Source: Oscillospiraceae bacterium
Lineage (GTDB): Bacteria > Bacillota > Clostridia > Oscillospirales > Acutalibacteraceae
Length of the DNA: 5,643 nt
NCBI GenBank assembly: GCA_009786735.1
Contig: WQRM01000103.1
Location: 1-5,643 of the forward strand
Direction: 5' to 3'
In this document: positions 1 to 4,434 of the stretch, piece by piece
Position numbering within the stretch: the stretch's first letter is position 1
Layout: each line of letters begins with the position of its first letter
Translations under genes and position numbers: made by a program
The notes under the pieces: generated by a model
What the model was told of the DNA's origin: nothing
The model's database searches: none
The model's input: the letters and a program-made list of their open reading frames with translations, nothing else

Positions 1-3
1 GAT

Positions 4-27
4 GTCGCTTCGCTGTGTCCGATCACA
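4..27. repeat. Dispersed 24-bp repeat, copy 1
   Basis: This 24-base segment begins GTCGCTTCGCTGTGT and ends ATCACA. It recurs at 3942-3965 in the same orientation with 22 of 24 bases identical. The first ten bases (GTCGCTTCGC) occur a third time at 3917-3926. All three copies lie in intergenic DNA downstream of minus-strand genes. The function is unknown. Confidence 0.6.
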
Positions 28-34
28 ACCCCAT

Positions 35-95
35 AAAAAATCCCCCCGCGAAGCGGCCTAAAGTTTTTTGCGCTACTTTTTTTCAAAAAAGCAGC
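35..95 (-). terminator. Possible terminator region after the S4-domain gene
   Basis: Two hairpins follow the stop codon of the S4-domain gene on the minus strand. The first (95-72) is a long T-rich/A-rich stem closed by GC pairs, with arms GCTGCTTTTTT and AAAAAAGTAGC. The second (56-46) is CCGC-TTC-GCGG, followed by GGGGA and then six Ts at 40-35. Neither is a textbook terminator: the first lacks a following T run, and in the second the T run is displaced by five bases. A transcription end here fits the end of the gene cluster, but the call is tentative. Confidence 0.35.
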
Positions 96-103
96 AAGAT
101 CTT

Positions 104-340
104 TTAAAGCAGCTCGAACATCCTGCCGGCGGTTTCTTTTGTGGCGTGTTCGCACAGGCTGGTCACCCGCACGCGCGTCTCGTTTGCGCCTGTGATGGTG
201 ATTTCATCGCCCACCTTCACGTCATAGCTTGCCCGTGCCGCGCGACCGTTAACCAGCACACGCTTGGCGTCGCACAGCTCGTTTGCCACGGTGCGGCGCT
301 TCACCAGCCGTGACACTTTCAGGTATTTATCCAGCCTCAT
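104..340 (-). CDS. rqcP: S4-domain RNA-binding protein, RqcP/YabO-like (Hsp15 family)
   Basis: This 78-residue protein is almost entirely one S4 RNA-binding domain. It opens MRLDKYLKVSRLVKRR, the typical N-terminal helix of the family, followed by the KRVLVNGR turn (about residues 26-33) and the VKVGDEITI strand (41-49), then a short tail. In Firmicutes, such stand-alone short S4 proteins (RqcP, formerly YabO) bind obstructed 50S subunits with RqcH and peptidyl-tRNA and help add C-terminal alanine tails during ribosome-associated quality control. The related Hsp15 acts similarly in proteobacteria. The start at 340 is chosen because the family begins with MRLDKYL. An upstream in-frame ATG at 439 would add 33 residues that do not look like the family and would lie inside the preceding gene. 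Its start overlaps the preceding cysteine-rich gene by 14 bases, so translational coupling is likely. Family assignment is firm; the RqcP name rests on length and likely taxon. Confidence 0.9.
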   Translation of the reverse strand: MRLDKYLKVSRLVKRRTVANELCDAKRVLVNGRAARASYDVKVGDEITITGANETRVRVTSLCEHATKETAGRMFELL

Positions 341-500
341 CTTCGCCCACCATCTCCAAATCCGTGCATTTTTCTGCGTCATCCGTGGGACGAAACTCCC
401 CCCGCAGGTTGCAGAAAAACGCCCCCTCCAGCAGGTCATATTCCCCGTGCGCGCAGTTTTCGCATTCCCGGTTAATCACCAGGTCAAACACTAATCCCAT
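327..500 (-). CDS. Small four-cysteine protein of unknown function
   Basis: I do not recognise this 57-residue protein. The start at 500 is fixed by a strong Shine-Dalgarno site, GGAGG at 511-507, six bases upstream. A further in-frame ATG at 533 lies inside the strong hairpin upstream and has no such site. The protein has exactly four cysteines (13, 16, 30 and 45) in a CX2C-X13-C-X14-C pattern. The first pair lies in ECENCAHGEY and the third in FFCNLRG, followed by an acidic tail ending VGEDEAG. Such spacing suits a structural zinc site or a small Fe-S cluster; the sequence alone does not decide between them. No signal peptide or membrane segment is present, so a cytoplasmic location is expected. 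Its last 14 bases overlap the start of the S4-domain gene, implying co-expression. The strong ribosome site and conserved-looking cysteine pattern argue for a real gene. Confidence 0.8.
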   Translation of the reverse strand: MGLVFDLVINRECENCAHGEYDLLEGAFFCNLRGEFRPTDDAEKCTDLEMVGEDEAG

Positions 501-506
501 GCGATT

Positions 507-511
507 CCTCC
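507..511 (-). promoter_or_regulatory. Ribosome binding site that sets the start of the four-cysteine protein
   Basis: GGAGG on the minus strand lies six bases before the ATG at 500. It favours this start over the in-frame ATG at 533. Confidence 0.8.
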
Positions 512-522
512 ATATAAATACA

Positions 523-543
523 CCCGGCAGCAACGCCGCCGGG
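523..543 (-). terminator. Strong hairpin after the exported-protein gene, probable terminator or attenuator
   Basis: On the minus strand the arms CCCGGCGGC and GCTGCCGGG pair over nine base pairs (one G-U) around a GTT loop. The hairpin starts 25 bases after the stop of the exported-protein gene and is followed by TGTATTTATAT, a T-rich but interrupted tail. It lies just upstream of the four-cysteine gene, for which I see no clear promoter of its own. Partial read-through, with the hairpin acting as an attenuator or processing site, is therefore plausible. It may also work weakly in the other direction. Confidence 0.6.
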
Positions 544-568
544 CAAATTTGTCCATCTTTTGTGTTGA

Positions 569-997
569 TTAGTCGCCGCCAAAAATTCCGCGAATGATGT
601 TGATCACCGGAATCGCAATCGCGGCAGCCAGCACAATGCCGGCAACGAAGGAGGTGACGGTGGCGAGCACGTCAACTGCGCCAACGTCGGTTAGCCACGC
701 GGAAAGGTTGCCCAAGTTAATGCCAATGAAATTCAGCGGCCAAGCCAAGATTGCGACAACCCAGCACCAAATTGTGCCGCCTTCTCGCACGGTCAGCGCC
801 GGTACGTAGATAATCCACAGCATTCTGTCCCATTCATCGTTGTCATTGTCGTCGTCAAGGGGCACAATGTCGGCTTCGGCATACGCTTCAACCGCCGCCG
901 GGGCATAGGCATAGTCAATCGCTTCTGCGCTGGCCACCATGGCAAACGAGAACGCCATCAGCACGCTCAGCAACAAAGCCAAACTTTTCTTAAACAT
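569..997 (-). CDS. Exported or membrane-anchored small protein of unknown function
   Basis: I do not recognise this 142-residue protein. It begins with a clear Sec signal peptide: MFKK, a hydrophobic core (about residues 5-20), and ASA at 22-24 with likely cleavage after residue 24 or 26. An alanine- and tyrosine-rich stretch follows (26-45), then a very acidic patch, DDDNDNDEWD, at 48-57. Next come two hydrophobic segments: about 75-95, rich in tryptophan, and about 108-137, rich in alanine, valine and isoleucine. It ends RGIFGGD. The mature protein is probably anchored in the membrane by these two segments. The start at 997 is chosen because GGAGGG (1010-1005) sits seven bases upstream; the ATG at 1012 overlaps that site. 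The gene has its own near-consensus promoter and a following hairpin, so it appears to be a separately transcribed, well-expressed unit. A surface, envelope or peptide-like role is possible but unsupported. Confidence 0.85.
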   Translation of the reverse strand: MFKKSLALLLSVLMAFSFAMVASAEAIDYAYAPAAVEAYAEADIVPLDDDNDNDEWDRMLWIIYVPALTVREGGTIWCWVVAILAWPLNFIGINLGNLSAWLTDVGAVDVLATVTSFVAGIVLAAAIAIPVINIIRGIFGGD

Positions 998-1041
998 AGG
1001 AAATCCCTCCATTTTTCATGATTGCTTCTTACTGCGCTTGT

Positions 1042-1070
1042 ATTATAGCACAAGCACGCAAAAAAATCAA
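1042..1070 (-). promoter_or_regulatory. Sigma-A-type promoter with extended -10 for the exported-protein gene
   Basis: On the minus strand, TTGATT (1070-1065) is followed by exactly 17 bases and then a perfect TATAAT (1047-1042). TGC directly precedes the -10, making an extended -10 element. Transcription should start near 1035, giving a leader of about 38 bases before the ATG at 997. The promoter lies between the serA stop and the exported-protein gene, separating the two units. It is the best promoter in the window. Confidence 0.88.
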
Positions 1071-1114
1071 GCCTTTTTCGCCCAATAACAGCAATTCCCT
1101 AAAAAGTTTACATT

Positions 1115-2251
1115 TTAGCCCACCAGCGCACGAACACGCAACACACCGGGAATCTCTGCCAGCGCAGCGGCATCAACGGCAGCCGCAGTGTCCGCCACGG
1201 TGTAGGCAATCTCGCCACGCACGTTGCTGGTGAGCTGCTGCACGCCGCCAATCGCCGCAAGCACAGCATCTTTCGCTTCGGCCGTGTGCACCACGCACAC
1301 GCGATGGCTAAACTTGGCAGCCACGGTGGTGGCTGGCAGGTTCACGCTGTTTTTCACCGCGCCGGTTTCCAGATACGCCGTGATTTGCTGTGCCGCCATG
1401 ATGGCGCAGTTGTCCTCGCTTTCGGGGGTGCTTGCGCCCAAGTGGGGGATCGCCGTCACGCCCGGCACGCCAATGACTTCATCCGTCGGGAAGTCCGTCA
1501 CATACGCCGCCACTTTGCCGCTTTGCAGCGCCGCAATCAAGTCGGTATCATTCACCAGCGCCGCGCGCGCAAAGTTCAGCAGACGCAGCCCGTCTTTCGC
1601 CTTCGCGAATGCTTCCGCGTTCAACGCGCCCTTCGTCTGCGCCGTCAGCGGCACATTGAGGCTGATGTAATCACTCTGCGCCAGCACATCGTCCCAAGTG
1701 GGCACCAGCTGCACTGAAGCATCCAAACTAGCCTTCACTTCCTCGCTGATGTAGGGGTCGCAGCCGATCACGCGCATGCCCAGCGCCGCCGCCGCGTTGG
1801 CAGTCAAGCTACCAATCGCGCCCAAGCCAATCAAGCCGAGCGTCTTGCCCGCGATTTCCGGTCCGCCGAACGCGCCCTTGCCTTTTTCCACCAGCGCGCC
1901 CACTTCGTCGCCCTTGCCTTTGAGCCCCTGGCACCAGCTCAGCGCGTCATACACTTTGCGCGAGCTCAAAAACAGCCCTGCGATCACCAGCTCCTTCACG
2001 GCGTTGGCGTTTGCGCCCGGCGTGTTGAACACACACACACCGGCTTGCGTGCAAGCATCAATGGGGATGTTGTTCGTGCCTGCGCCTGCGCGGGCGATGG
2101 CTACGGTGGCAGCATCCAGCGGCATGTCGTGCATGCTTGCGCTGCGCACCATCACGGCGTCAGGTGCTGCGATGTCATCGCCACAGGTGTAGCCCGCCGG
2201 GAACTGCGCCAGCCCACAGGCCGCGATTTTGTTGAGGGTAAAAATTTTCAT
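1115..2251 (-). CDS. serA: D-3-phosphoglycerate dehydrogenase, short form with C-terminal ACT domain
   Basis: SerA oxidises 3-phosphoglycerate to 3-phosphohydroxypyruvate with NAD+, the first step of serine synthesis. The 378-residue protein shows the D-2-hydroxyacid dehydrogenase fold. The Rossmann motif GLGAIG is at 142-147, with Asp165 at the end of the next strand, as expected for NAD preference. The catalytic Arg is Arg229 in NFARAALV, and the catalytic His is His270 in IPHLGASTPESEDN. The usual catalytic Glu falls in the segment DFPTDEV; by eye it aligns with Asp257 or Glu258, and the loop from there to the His is shorter than in E. coli SerA. Residues from about 315 resemble an ACT domain (SHRVCVVHT and a second half ending RVRALVG), which in this family can bind serine; feedback control here is only inferred. 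The start at 2251 has AAAGGA at 2264-2259, seven bases upstream. It follows serC in the same direction across a 473-bp repeat-rich spacer. A run of six AC units lies in the coding region at 2029-2040. Confidence 0.96.
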   Translation of the reverse strand: MKIFTLNKIAACGLAQFPAGYTCGDDIAAPDAVMVRSASMHDMPLDAATVAIARAGAGTNNIPIDACTQAGVCVFNTPGANANAVKELVIAGLFLSSRKVYDALSWCQGLKGKGDEVGALVEKGKGAFGGPEIAGKTLGLIGLGAIGSLTANAAAALGMRVIGCDPYISEEVKASLDASVQLVPTWDDVLAQSDYISLNVPLTAQTKGALNAEAFAKAKDGLRLLNFARAALVNDTDLIAALQSGKVAAYVTDFPTDEVIGVPGVTAIPHLGASTPESEDNCAIMAAQQITAYLETGAVKNSVNLPATTVAAKFSHRVCVVHTAEAKDAVLAAIGGVQQLTSNVRGEIAYTVADTAAAVDAAALAEIPGVLRVRALVG

Positions 2252-2258
2252 GATAAAT

Positions 2259-2264
2259 TCCTTT
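2259..2264 (-). promoter_or_regulatory. serA ribosome binding site abutting a large inverted repeat
   Basis: AAAGGA on the minus strand lies seven bases before the serA ATG. The 30-bp perfect inverted-repeat arm at 2268-2297 ends only three bases upstream of it, so the folded RNA would place a large stem next to the ribosome site. Confidence 0.75.
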
Positions 2265-2267
2265 CAT

Positions 2268-2473
2268 ACCCCCACCGGCGCATTCGCGCCACCTCCCGCC
2301 GGGGTCCCCGCGAAACCTGTTTCGTGGGGTGGTTCACCAAGGGGGAGGCATTAACCGGGCGGGTGCATTTTTGATTGAGATATTTTCAAACTGACAAAAT
2401 TGCGCAATAAAATCAGCGCAGAGCCTCTGTGCCTCCCCCTTGGGGGAGGTGGCGCGAATGCGCCGGTGGGGGT
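2268..2473. repeat. 206-bp composite inverted repeat (BIME-like pair of palindromic elements)
   Basis: Two copies of the same element face each other. Copy 1 occupies 2268-2350 and copy 2, inverted, 2430-2473. The outer arms 2268-2297 and 2444-2473 are perfect 30-base inverted repeats; the inner segments 2337-2350 and 2430-2443 are perfect 14-base inverted repeats. Each copy has hairpin GGCGC-ATTC-GCGCC and the parts of a second palindrome, CCTCCCCC/GGGGGAGG. Copy 1 is interrupted by 39 extra bases (2298-2336). The 79-base centre (2351-2429) is AT-richer and shows no ORF. No target-site duplication is visible at the ends. The head-to-head organisation resembles bacterial interspersed mosaic elements built from REP sequences, but homology to a named family is not shown. 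In the serC-serA transcript it would form a very long stem. Confidence 0.75.
2306..2329. repeat. Hairpin inside the 39-bp extra segment
   Basis: Arms CCCCGCGAAAC and GTTTCGTGGGG pair around CT, with one G-U pair. The hairpin makes up most of the 39-base segment (2298-2336) that distinguishes copy 1 from copy 2 of the composite repeat. Confidence 0.6.
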
Positions 2474-2507
2474 GCGATTCTCCACCTGCTCGCGTCACCC
2501 CGCAACC

Positions 2508-2534
2508 TGTAGGGGCGGCAATTTTGCCGCCCGT
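2508..2534 (+). repeat. TGTAGGGG palindrome, copy P1
   Basis: TGTAGGGG leads into a nine-base-pair stem GGGCGGCAA / TTGCCGCCC with TT between, ending CCCGT. The 27-base unit is identical to the copy at 4637-4663. It lies in the serC-serA spacer. Confidence 0.75.
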
Positions 2535-2556
2535 GCGCCTTGATGTTGCGTGAGAA

Positions 2557-2591
2557 TTTTTCGGGCGTCGGACGCGCCGCCCGGGCAAAAA
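2557..2591. repeat. GC-rich hairpin flanked by T5 and A5
   Basis: TTTTT, then CGGGCG, a ten-base loop, CGCCCG, GGC and AAAAA. The CGGGCG/CGCCCG arms pair, and the flanking T and A runs can also pair. Because the T run is upstream and the A run downstream on both strands, it does not look like an intrinsic terminator in either direction. The role is unknown. Confidence 0.45.
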
Positions 2592-2610
2592 TACTGGCTT
2601 AAGATGTTAT

Positions 2611-2638
2611 CCCGGGTGGCTTGCAAGCCACCCCTACA
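2611..2638 (-). repeat. TGTAGGGG palindrome, copy P2
   Basis: On the minus strand, TGTAGGGG is followed by a perfect 20-base palindrome (2614-2633, half-site GGGTGGCTTG) and CGGG. It uses the same frame as the other copies, with a different but still self-complementary stem. It lies in the serC-serA spacer. Confidence 0.7.
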
Positions 2639-2677
2639 TGCTGTTTATGGGTCTGTTGACGATTTGAAGACACACTC

Positions 2678-2698
2678 CGGCGTGCCATTGGCGCGCCG
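2678..2698 (-). terminator. Hairpin just downstream of serC, possible weak terminator or processing site
   Basis: On the minus strand the arms CGGCGCGCC and GGCACGCCG pair over nine base pairs (one G-U) around an AAT loop, starting 26 bases after the serC stop. It is followed by GAGTGTGTCTTC, not a T run, so efficient intrinsic termination is doubtful. It could protect the 3' end of the serC message or be another repeat unit. Confidence 0.35.
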
Positions 2699-2724
2699 TC
2701 CGAGTCAGCAATACAAGCAATCAT

Positions 2725-3804
2725 CTACGCATACTTGCGCTCAAAGTCCGCCATAAACTGCACCAGTTGCTCCAGACCTTCCACGGGCATGGCGTTGTAG
2801 ATGCTCGCGCGCATGCCGCCCACCGAGCGGTGACCTTTGAGGTTCACGAAGCCTGCGCCGGCGGCTTCTTTCACAAACAGATTGTTCAGTTCTTCGCTTT
2901 TCGCCACGAAGGTCACGTTCATCAAGCTGCGATATTTTTTCTCCACCGGGTTGCTGAACATCGCGCTCTTGTCCAGGTAATCATACAGCAGGCGAGCTTT
3001 GTACTCATTGCGCTGTTGCATCACCGTCAAGCCGCCCAGCTGAATAATCCATTCCAGCACCAGCTTGCACATATAAATCGACCAGCACGGCGGCGTGTTG
3101 AGCATGCTGTCGTTGTCCGCCATCAGCTTCCAGTTCATCACGTCGGGTGTGTTCGCACGCGCTTTGCCCAGCAGATCCTCGTGCACAATCGCGATCGTCA
3201 GCCCGGCGGGCGCCACGTTCTTTTGCGCGCCGCCATACAGCACGCCGAACTTGCTCACGTCCATCGGCTCGCTCAAAAAGCTCGAGCTAATGTCCGCCAC
3301 CAGCGGCACGCTGCCCGTTTGCGGCAGCTCGGCATATTTGCTGCCGAAGATGGTGTTGTTGTGGCAAATGTGCAGATAATCCGCGCCGGGGGTCAGGTCA
3401 GCCGCCGTCACTTGGGGGATGGTGGTGAAGTTTTGCTCTTTGCTGCTGGCGATGCAGTTGGCCAAGCCATACTTTTGCGCTTCTTTGTGCGCCTTGCCGC
3501 TGAACTGCCCGGTCACAATGTAGTCTGCGCAGCCGGTGGTCATCAAGTTCAGGGGAATCGCCGCAAATTGCAGCGACGCACCGCCCTGCAAAAACAGCAC
3601 CTTGTAGTTGTCGGGGATGTTCATCACTTCGCGCAGCAGTTGTTGCGCCCCCACGATGATTTCGTCATACACCTTGCTGCGGTGCGACATTTCCATCACG
3701 CTTTGGCCGCTGCCGCCGTAGTCCAGCATCTCGGTGGCGGCGCGGTTGAGCACGCTTTCGGGCAACATCGACGGACCTGCGGAAAAATTGAATACTCTAG
3801 CCAT
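2725..3804 (-). CDS. serC: Phosphoserine aminotransferase
   Basis: SerC is a PLP enzyme that transfers the amino group of glutamate to 3-phosphohydroxypyruvate, giving O-phosphoserine, the second step of serine synthesis. The same family can act in pyridoxal phosphate synthesis. The 359-residue length is normal for the family, and the protein begins with the characteristic FNFSAGPSMLPESVL. Visible landmarks are MSHRSKVYDEI (39-49), FLQGGAS (71-77), the HNNTIFG segment (148-154), Asp171 in ADISSSF (expected to pair with the PLP ring nitrogen), the Schiff-base Lys195 in YGGAQKNVAPAG, and the C-terminal GHRSVGGMRASIYNA (324-338) with phosphate-binding arginines. The start at 3804 has AAAGGA at 3819-3814, nine bases upstream, and a promoter further up. 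serA follows in the same direction; the two may form one operon despite the repeat-filled gap. Confidence 0.97.
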   Translation of the reverse strand: MARVFNFSAGPSMLPESVLNRAATEMLDYGGSGQSVMEMSHRSKVYDEIIVGAQQLLREVMNIPDNYKVLFLQGGASLQFAAIPLNLMTTGCADYIVTGQFSGKAHKEAQKYGLANCIASSKEQNFTTIPQVTAADLTPGADYLHICHNNTIFGSKYAELPQTGSVPLVADISSSFLSEPMDVSKFGVLYGGAQKNVAPAGLTIAIVHEDLLGKARANTPDVMNWKLMADNDSMLNTPPCWSIYMCKLVLEWIIQLGGLTVMQQRNEYKARLLYDYLDKSAMFSNPVEKKYRSLMNVTFVAKSEELNNLFVKEAAGAGFVNLKGHRSVGGMRASIYNAMPVEGLEQLVQFMADFERKYA

Positions 3805-3857
3805 GGGTATGTTTCCTTTCTCGCTTTAAACCAGCGCACAAAAATCGTTAATAACCT

Positions 3858-3886
3858 ATTATACCGCATCTGCGCGGAAATTGCAA
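3858..3886 (-). promoter_or_regulatory. Sigma-A-type promoter for serC
   Basis: On the minus strand, TTGCAA (3886-3881) is separated by exactly 17 bases from a perfect TATAAT (3863-3858). Transcription should start near 3851, giving a leader of about 46 bases before serC. That is too short for a T-box or other large riboswitch. It is likely to serve serC and perhaps serA. Confidence 0.82.
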
Positions 3887-3897
3887 GCATTTTTTTA

Positions 3898-3965
3898 CCA
3901 CCTGCGGTGGGGTTCCGTCGCTTCGCCCCTGCGGGGAGCAAGTCGCTTCGCTGTGTTCTATCACA
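3898..3965. repeat. Tandem small hairpins and dispersed repeat between the IMPACT gene and serC
   Basis: This spacer holds two similar hairpins, CCACC-TGC-GGTGG (3898-3910) and CCCC-TGC-GGGG (3926-3936). Each is followed closely by GTCGCTTCGC (3917-3926, overlapping the second hairpin by one base, and 3942-3951). The second GTCGCTTCGC opens a 24-base unit (3942-3965) shared with 4-27 of the window. Hairpin plus GTCGCTTCGC thus appears to be a repeated module. None of the hairpins has a T tract placed for termination of the IMPACT gene. Confidence 0.55.
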
Positions 3966-3990
3966 GGTAGCAGTAAAATTAAACTATGAA

Positions 3991-4344
3991 TTATGAATTA
4001 AGCACTGCAATCGCCAGCCCTGCCGCCTTGCCGTAGGCGCGCATCAGTCCGCCTTTGCCCAGCAGCGTGCCCCCGAAGTATCGCACAACCACGACCACAA
4101 CGCCCTGCATTTCGCGCCGCACAATCGCATTGTAAATCGGCAGCCCGGCGGTGCCGCGCGGTTCGCCGTCGTCGTGCGTTTTCGCCGTGTGCGAGAAGAC
4201 ATAGGCAAACGCCACATGGCGTGCTTTTTTGTGCTGCGCCGCCACTTCAGCAACGAAAGCTTTCGCCTCATCCTCGCTCGCCACTTGCGCAGCATAGCCG
4301 ATGAAGCGCGACTTTTTCTCCACAATTTCAACGGGGGTTGTCAT
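3991..4344 (-). CDS. IMPACT/YigZ-family (UPF0029) protein, N-terminal domain only
   Basis: This 117-residue protein is a UPF0029/IMPACT N-terminal domain. It opens VEIVEKKSRFIGYAAQV (5-21), the usual family beginning. It then has the RHVAFAYVF strand (42-50), the DDGEPRGTAG motif (58-67) and the signature VRYFGGTLLGKGGLMRAY (87-104). Relatives such as E. coli YigZ and B. subtilis YvyE are about 200 residues and carry a second C-terminal domain (DUF1949-like), which is missing here: the protein stops 13 residues after the signature. The 186 bases before serC leave no room for that domain, and no frameshifted remainder is visible. The start at 4344 has GGAAGG at 4359-4354, nine bases upstream; an in-frame ATG at 4374 lies inside a repeat and is less likely. 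The biochemical role of bacterial members is poorly defined; links to translation control are inferred from eukaryotic IMPACT. Confidence 0.9.
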   Translation of the reverse strand: MTTPVEIVEKKSRFIGYAAQVASEDEAKAFVAEVAAQHKKARHVAFAYVFSHTAKTHDDGEPRGTAGLPIYNAIVRREMQGVVVVVVRYFGGTLLGKGGLMRAYGKAAGLAIAVLNS

Positions 4345-4360
4345 AGACTTTGACCTTCCG

Positions 4361-4386
4361 TGTAGGGGCGGCAACCTGCCGCCCGT
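4361..4386 (+). repeat. TGTAGGGG palindrome, copy P3
   Basis: TGTAGGGG with stem GGGCGGCA / TGCCGCCC (4366-4384) and loop ACC, ending CCCGTT. It sits directly upstream of the ribosome site of the IMPACT-family gene, so the hairpin would lie in that gene's leader if transcribed from further upstream. Confidence 0.72.
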
Positions 4387-4402
4387 TAATTCTCATCAAA
4401 AA

Positions 4403-4432
4403 CCCGGACAGCGCAGGGGCGCTGTCCCTACA
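4403..4432 (-). repeat. TGTAGGGG-type palindrome, copy P4, terminator-like
   Basis: On the minus strand, TGTAGGGACAGCGC pairs with GCGCTGTCC over nine base pairs (4406-4427) around a four-base loop. It is followed by GGGTTTTTG. The five Ts come three bases after the stem, so this copy could act as a weak intrinsic terminator before the IMPACT gene. The stem sequence differs from the other copies, yet the flanks TGTAGGG and CCGGG are kept. Confidence 0.65.
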
Positions 4433-4434
4433 AG

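Noticed and set aside
68..313. An 81-codon plus-strand frame at the left end.
   Set aside because: It is antisense to the well-supported S4-domain gene and has no recognisable features.
1224..1717. Overlapping plus-strand open frames of about 145 codons opposite serA.
   Set aside because: They lie wholly antisense to serA, lack credible ribosome sites and resemble no protein; they result from serA codon bias.
2351..2429. A possible serA promoter in the AT-richer centre of the composite repeat (TTGTCA or TTGCGC followed by weak -10 boxes).
   Set aside because: The best 17-base-spaced -10 candidates match only about three of six consensus bases, far below the two clear promoters elsewhere in the window.
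2268..2473. An insertion sequence remnant or classical MITE.
   Set aside because: There is no transposase fragment and no target-site duplication at the ends; the paired-element layout fits a REP/BIME-like composite better, though a MITE is not excluded.
2334..2588. An 84-codon minus-strand frame in the serC-serA spacer.
   Set aside because: It spans the composite inverted repeat and a TGTAGGGG palindrome; the translation (repeated PHRRIRATSP-type segments) is repeat-derived.
3805..3857. A T-box or other riboswitch in the serC leader.
   Set aside because: The predicted leader is only about 46 bases, with no T-box core sequence or terminator/antiterminator pair.
2767..3996. A 409-codon open frame on the plus strand, antisense to serC and running into its promoter.
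   Set aside because: Its composition (rich in His, Gln, Val and Arg, no domain motifs) is that of an antisense shadow of a GC-biased gene, and serC on the other strand is unmistakable.
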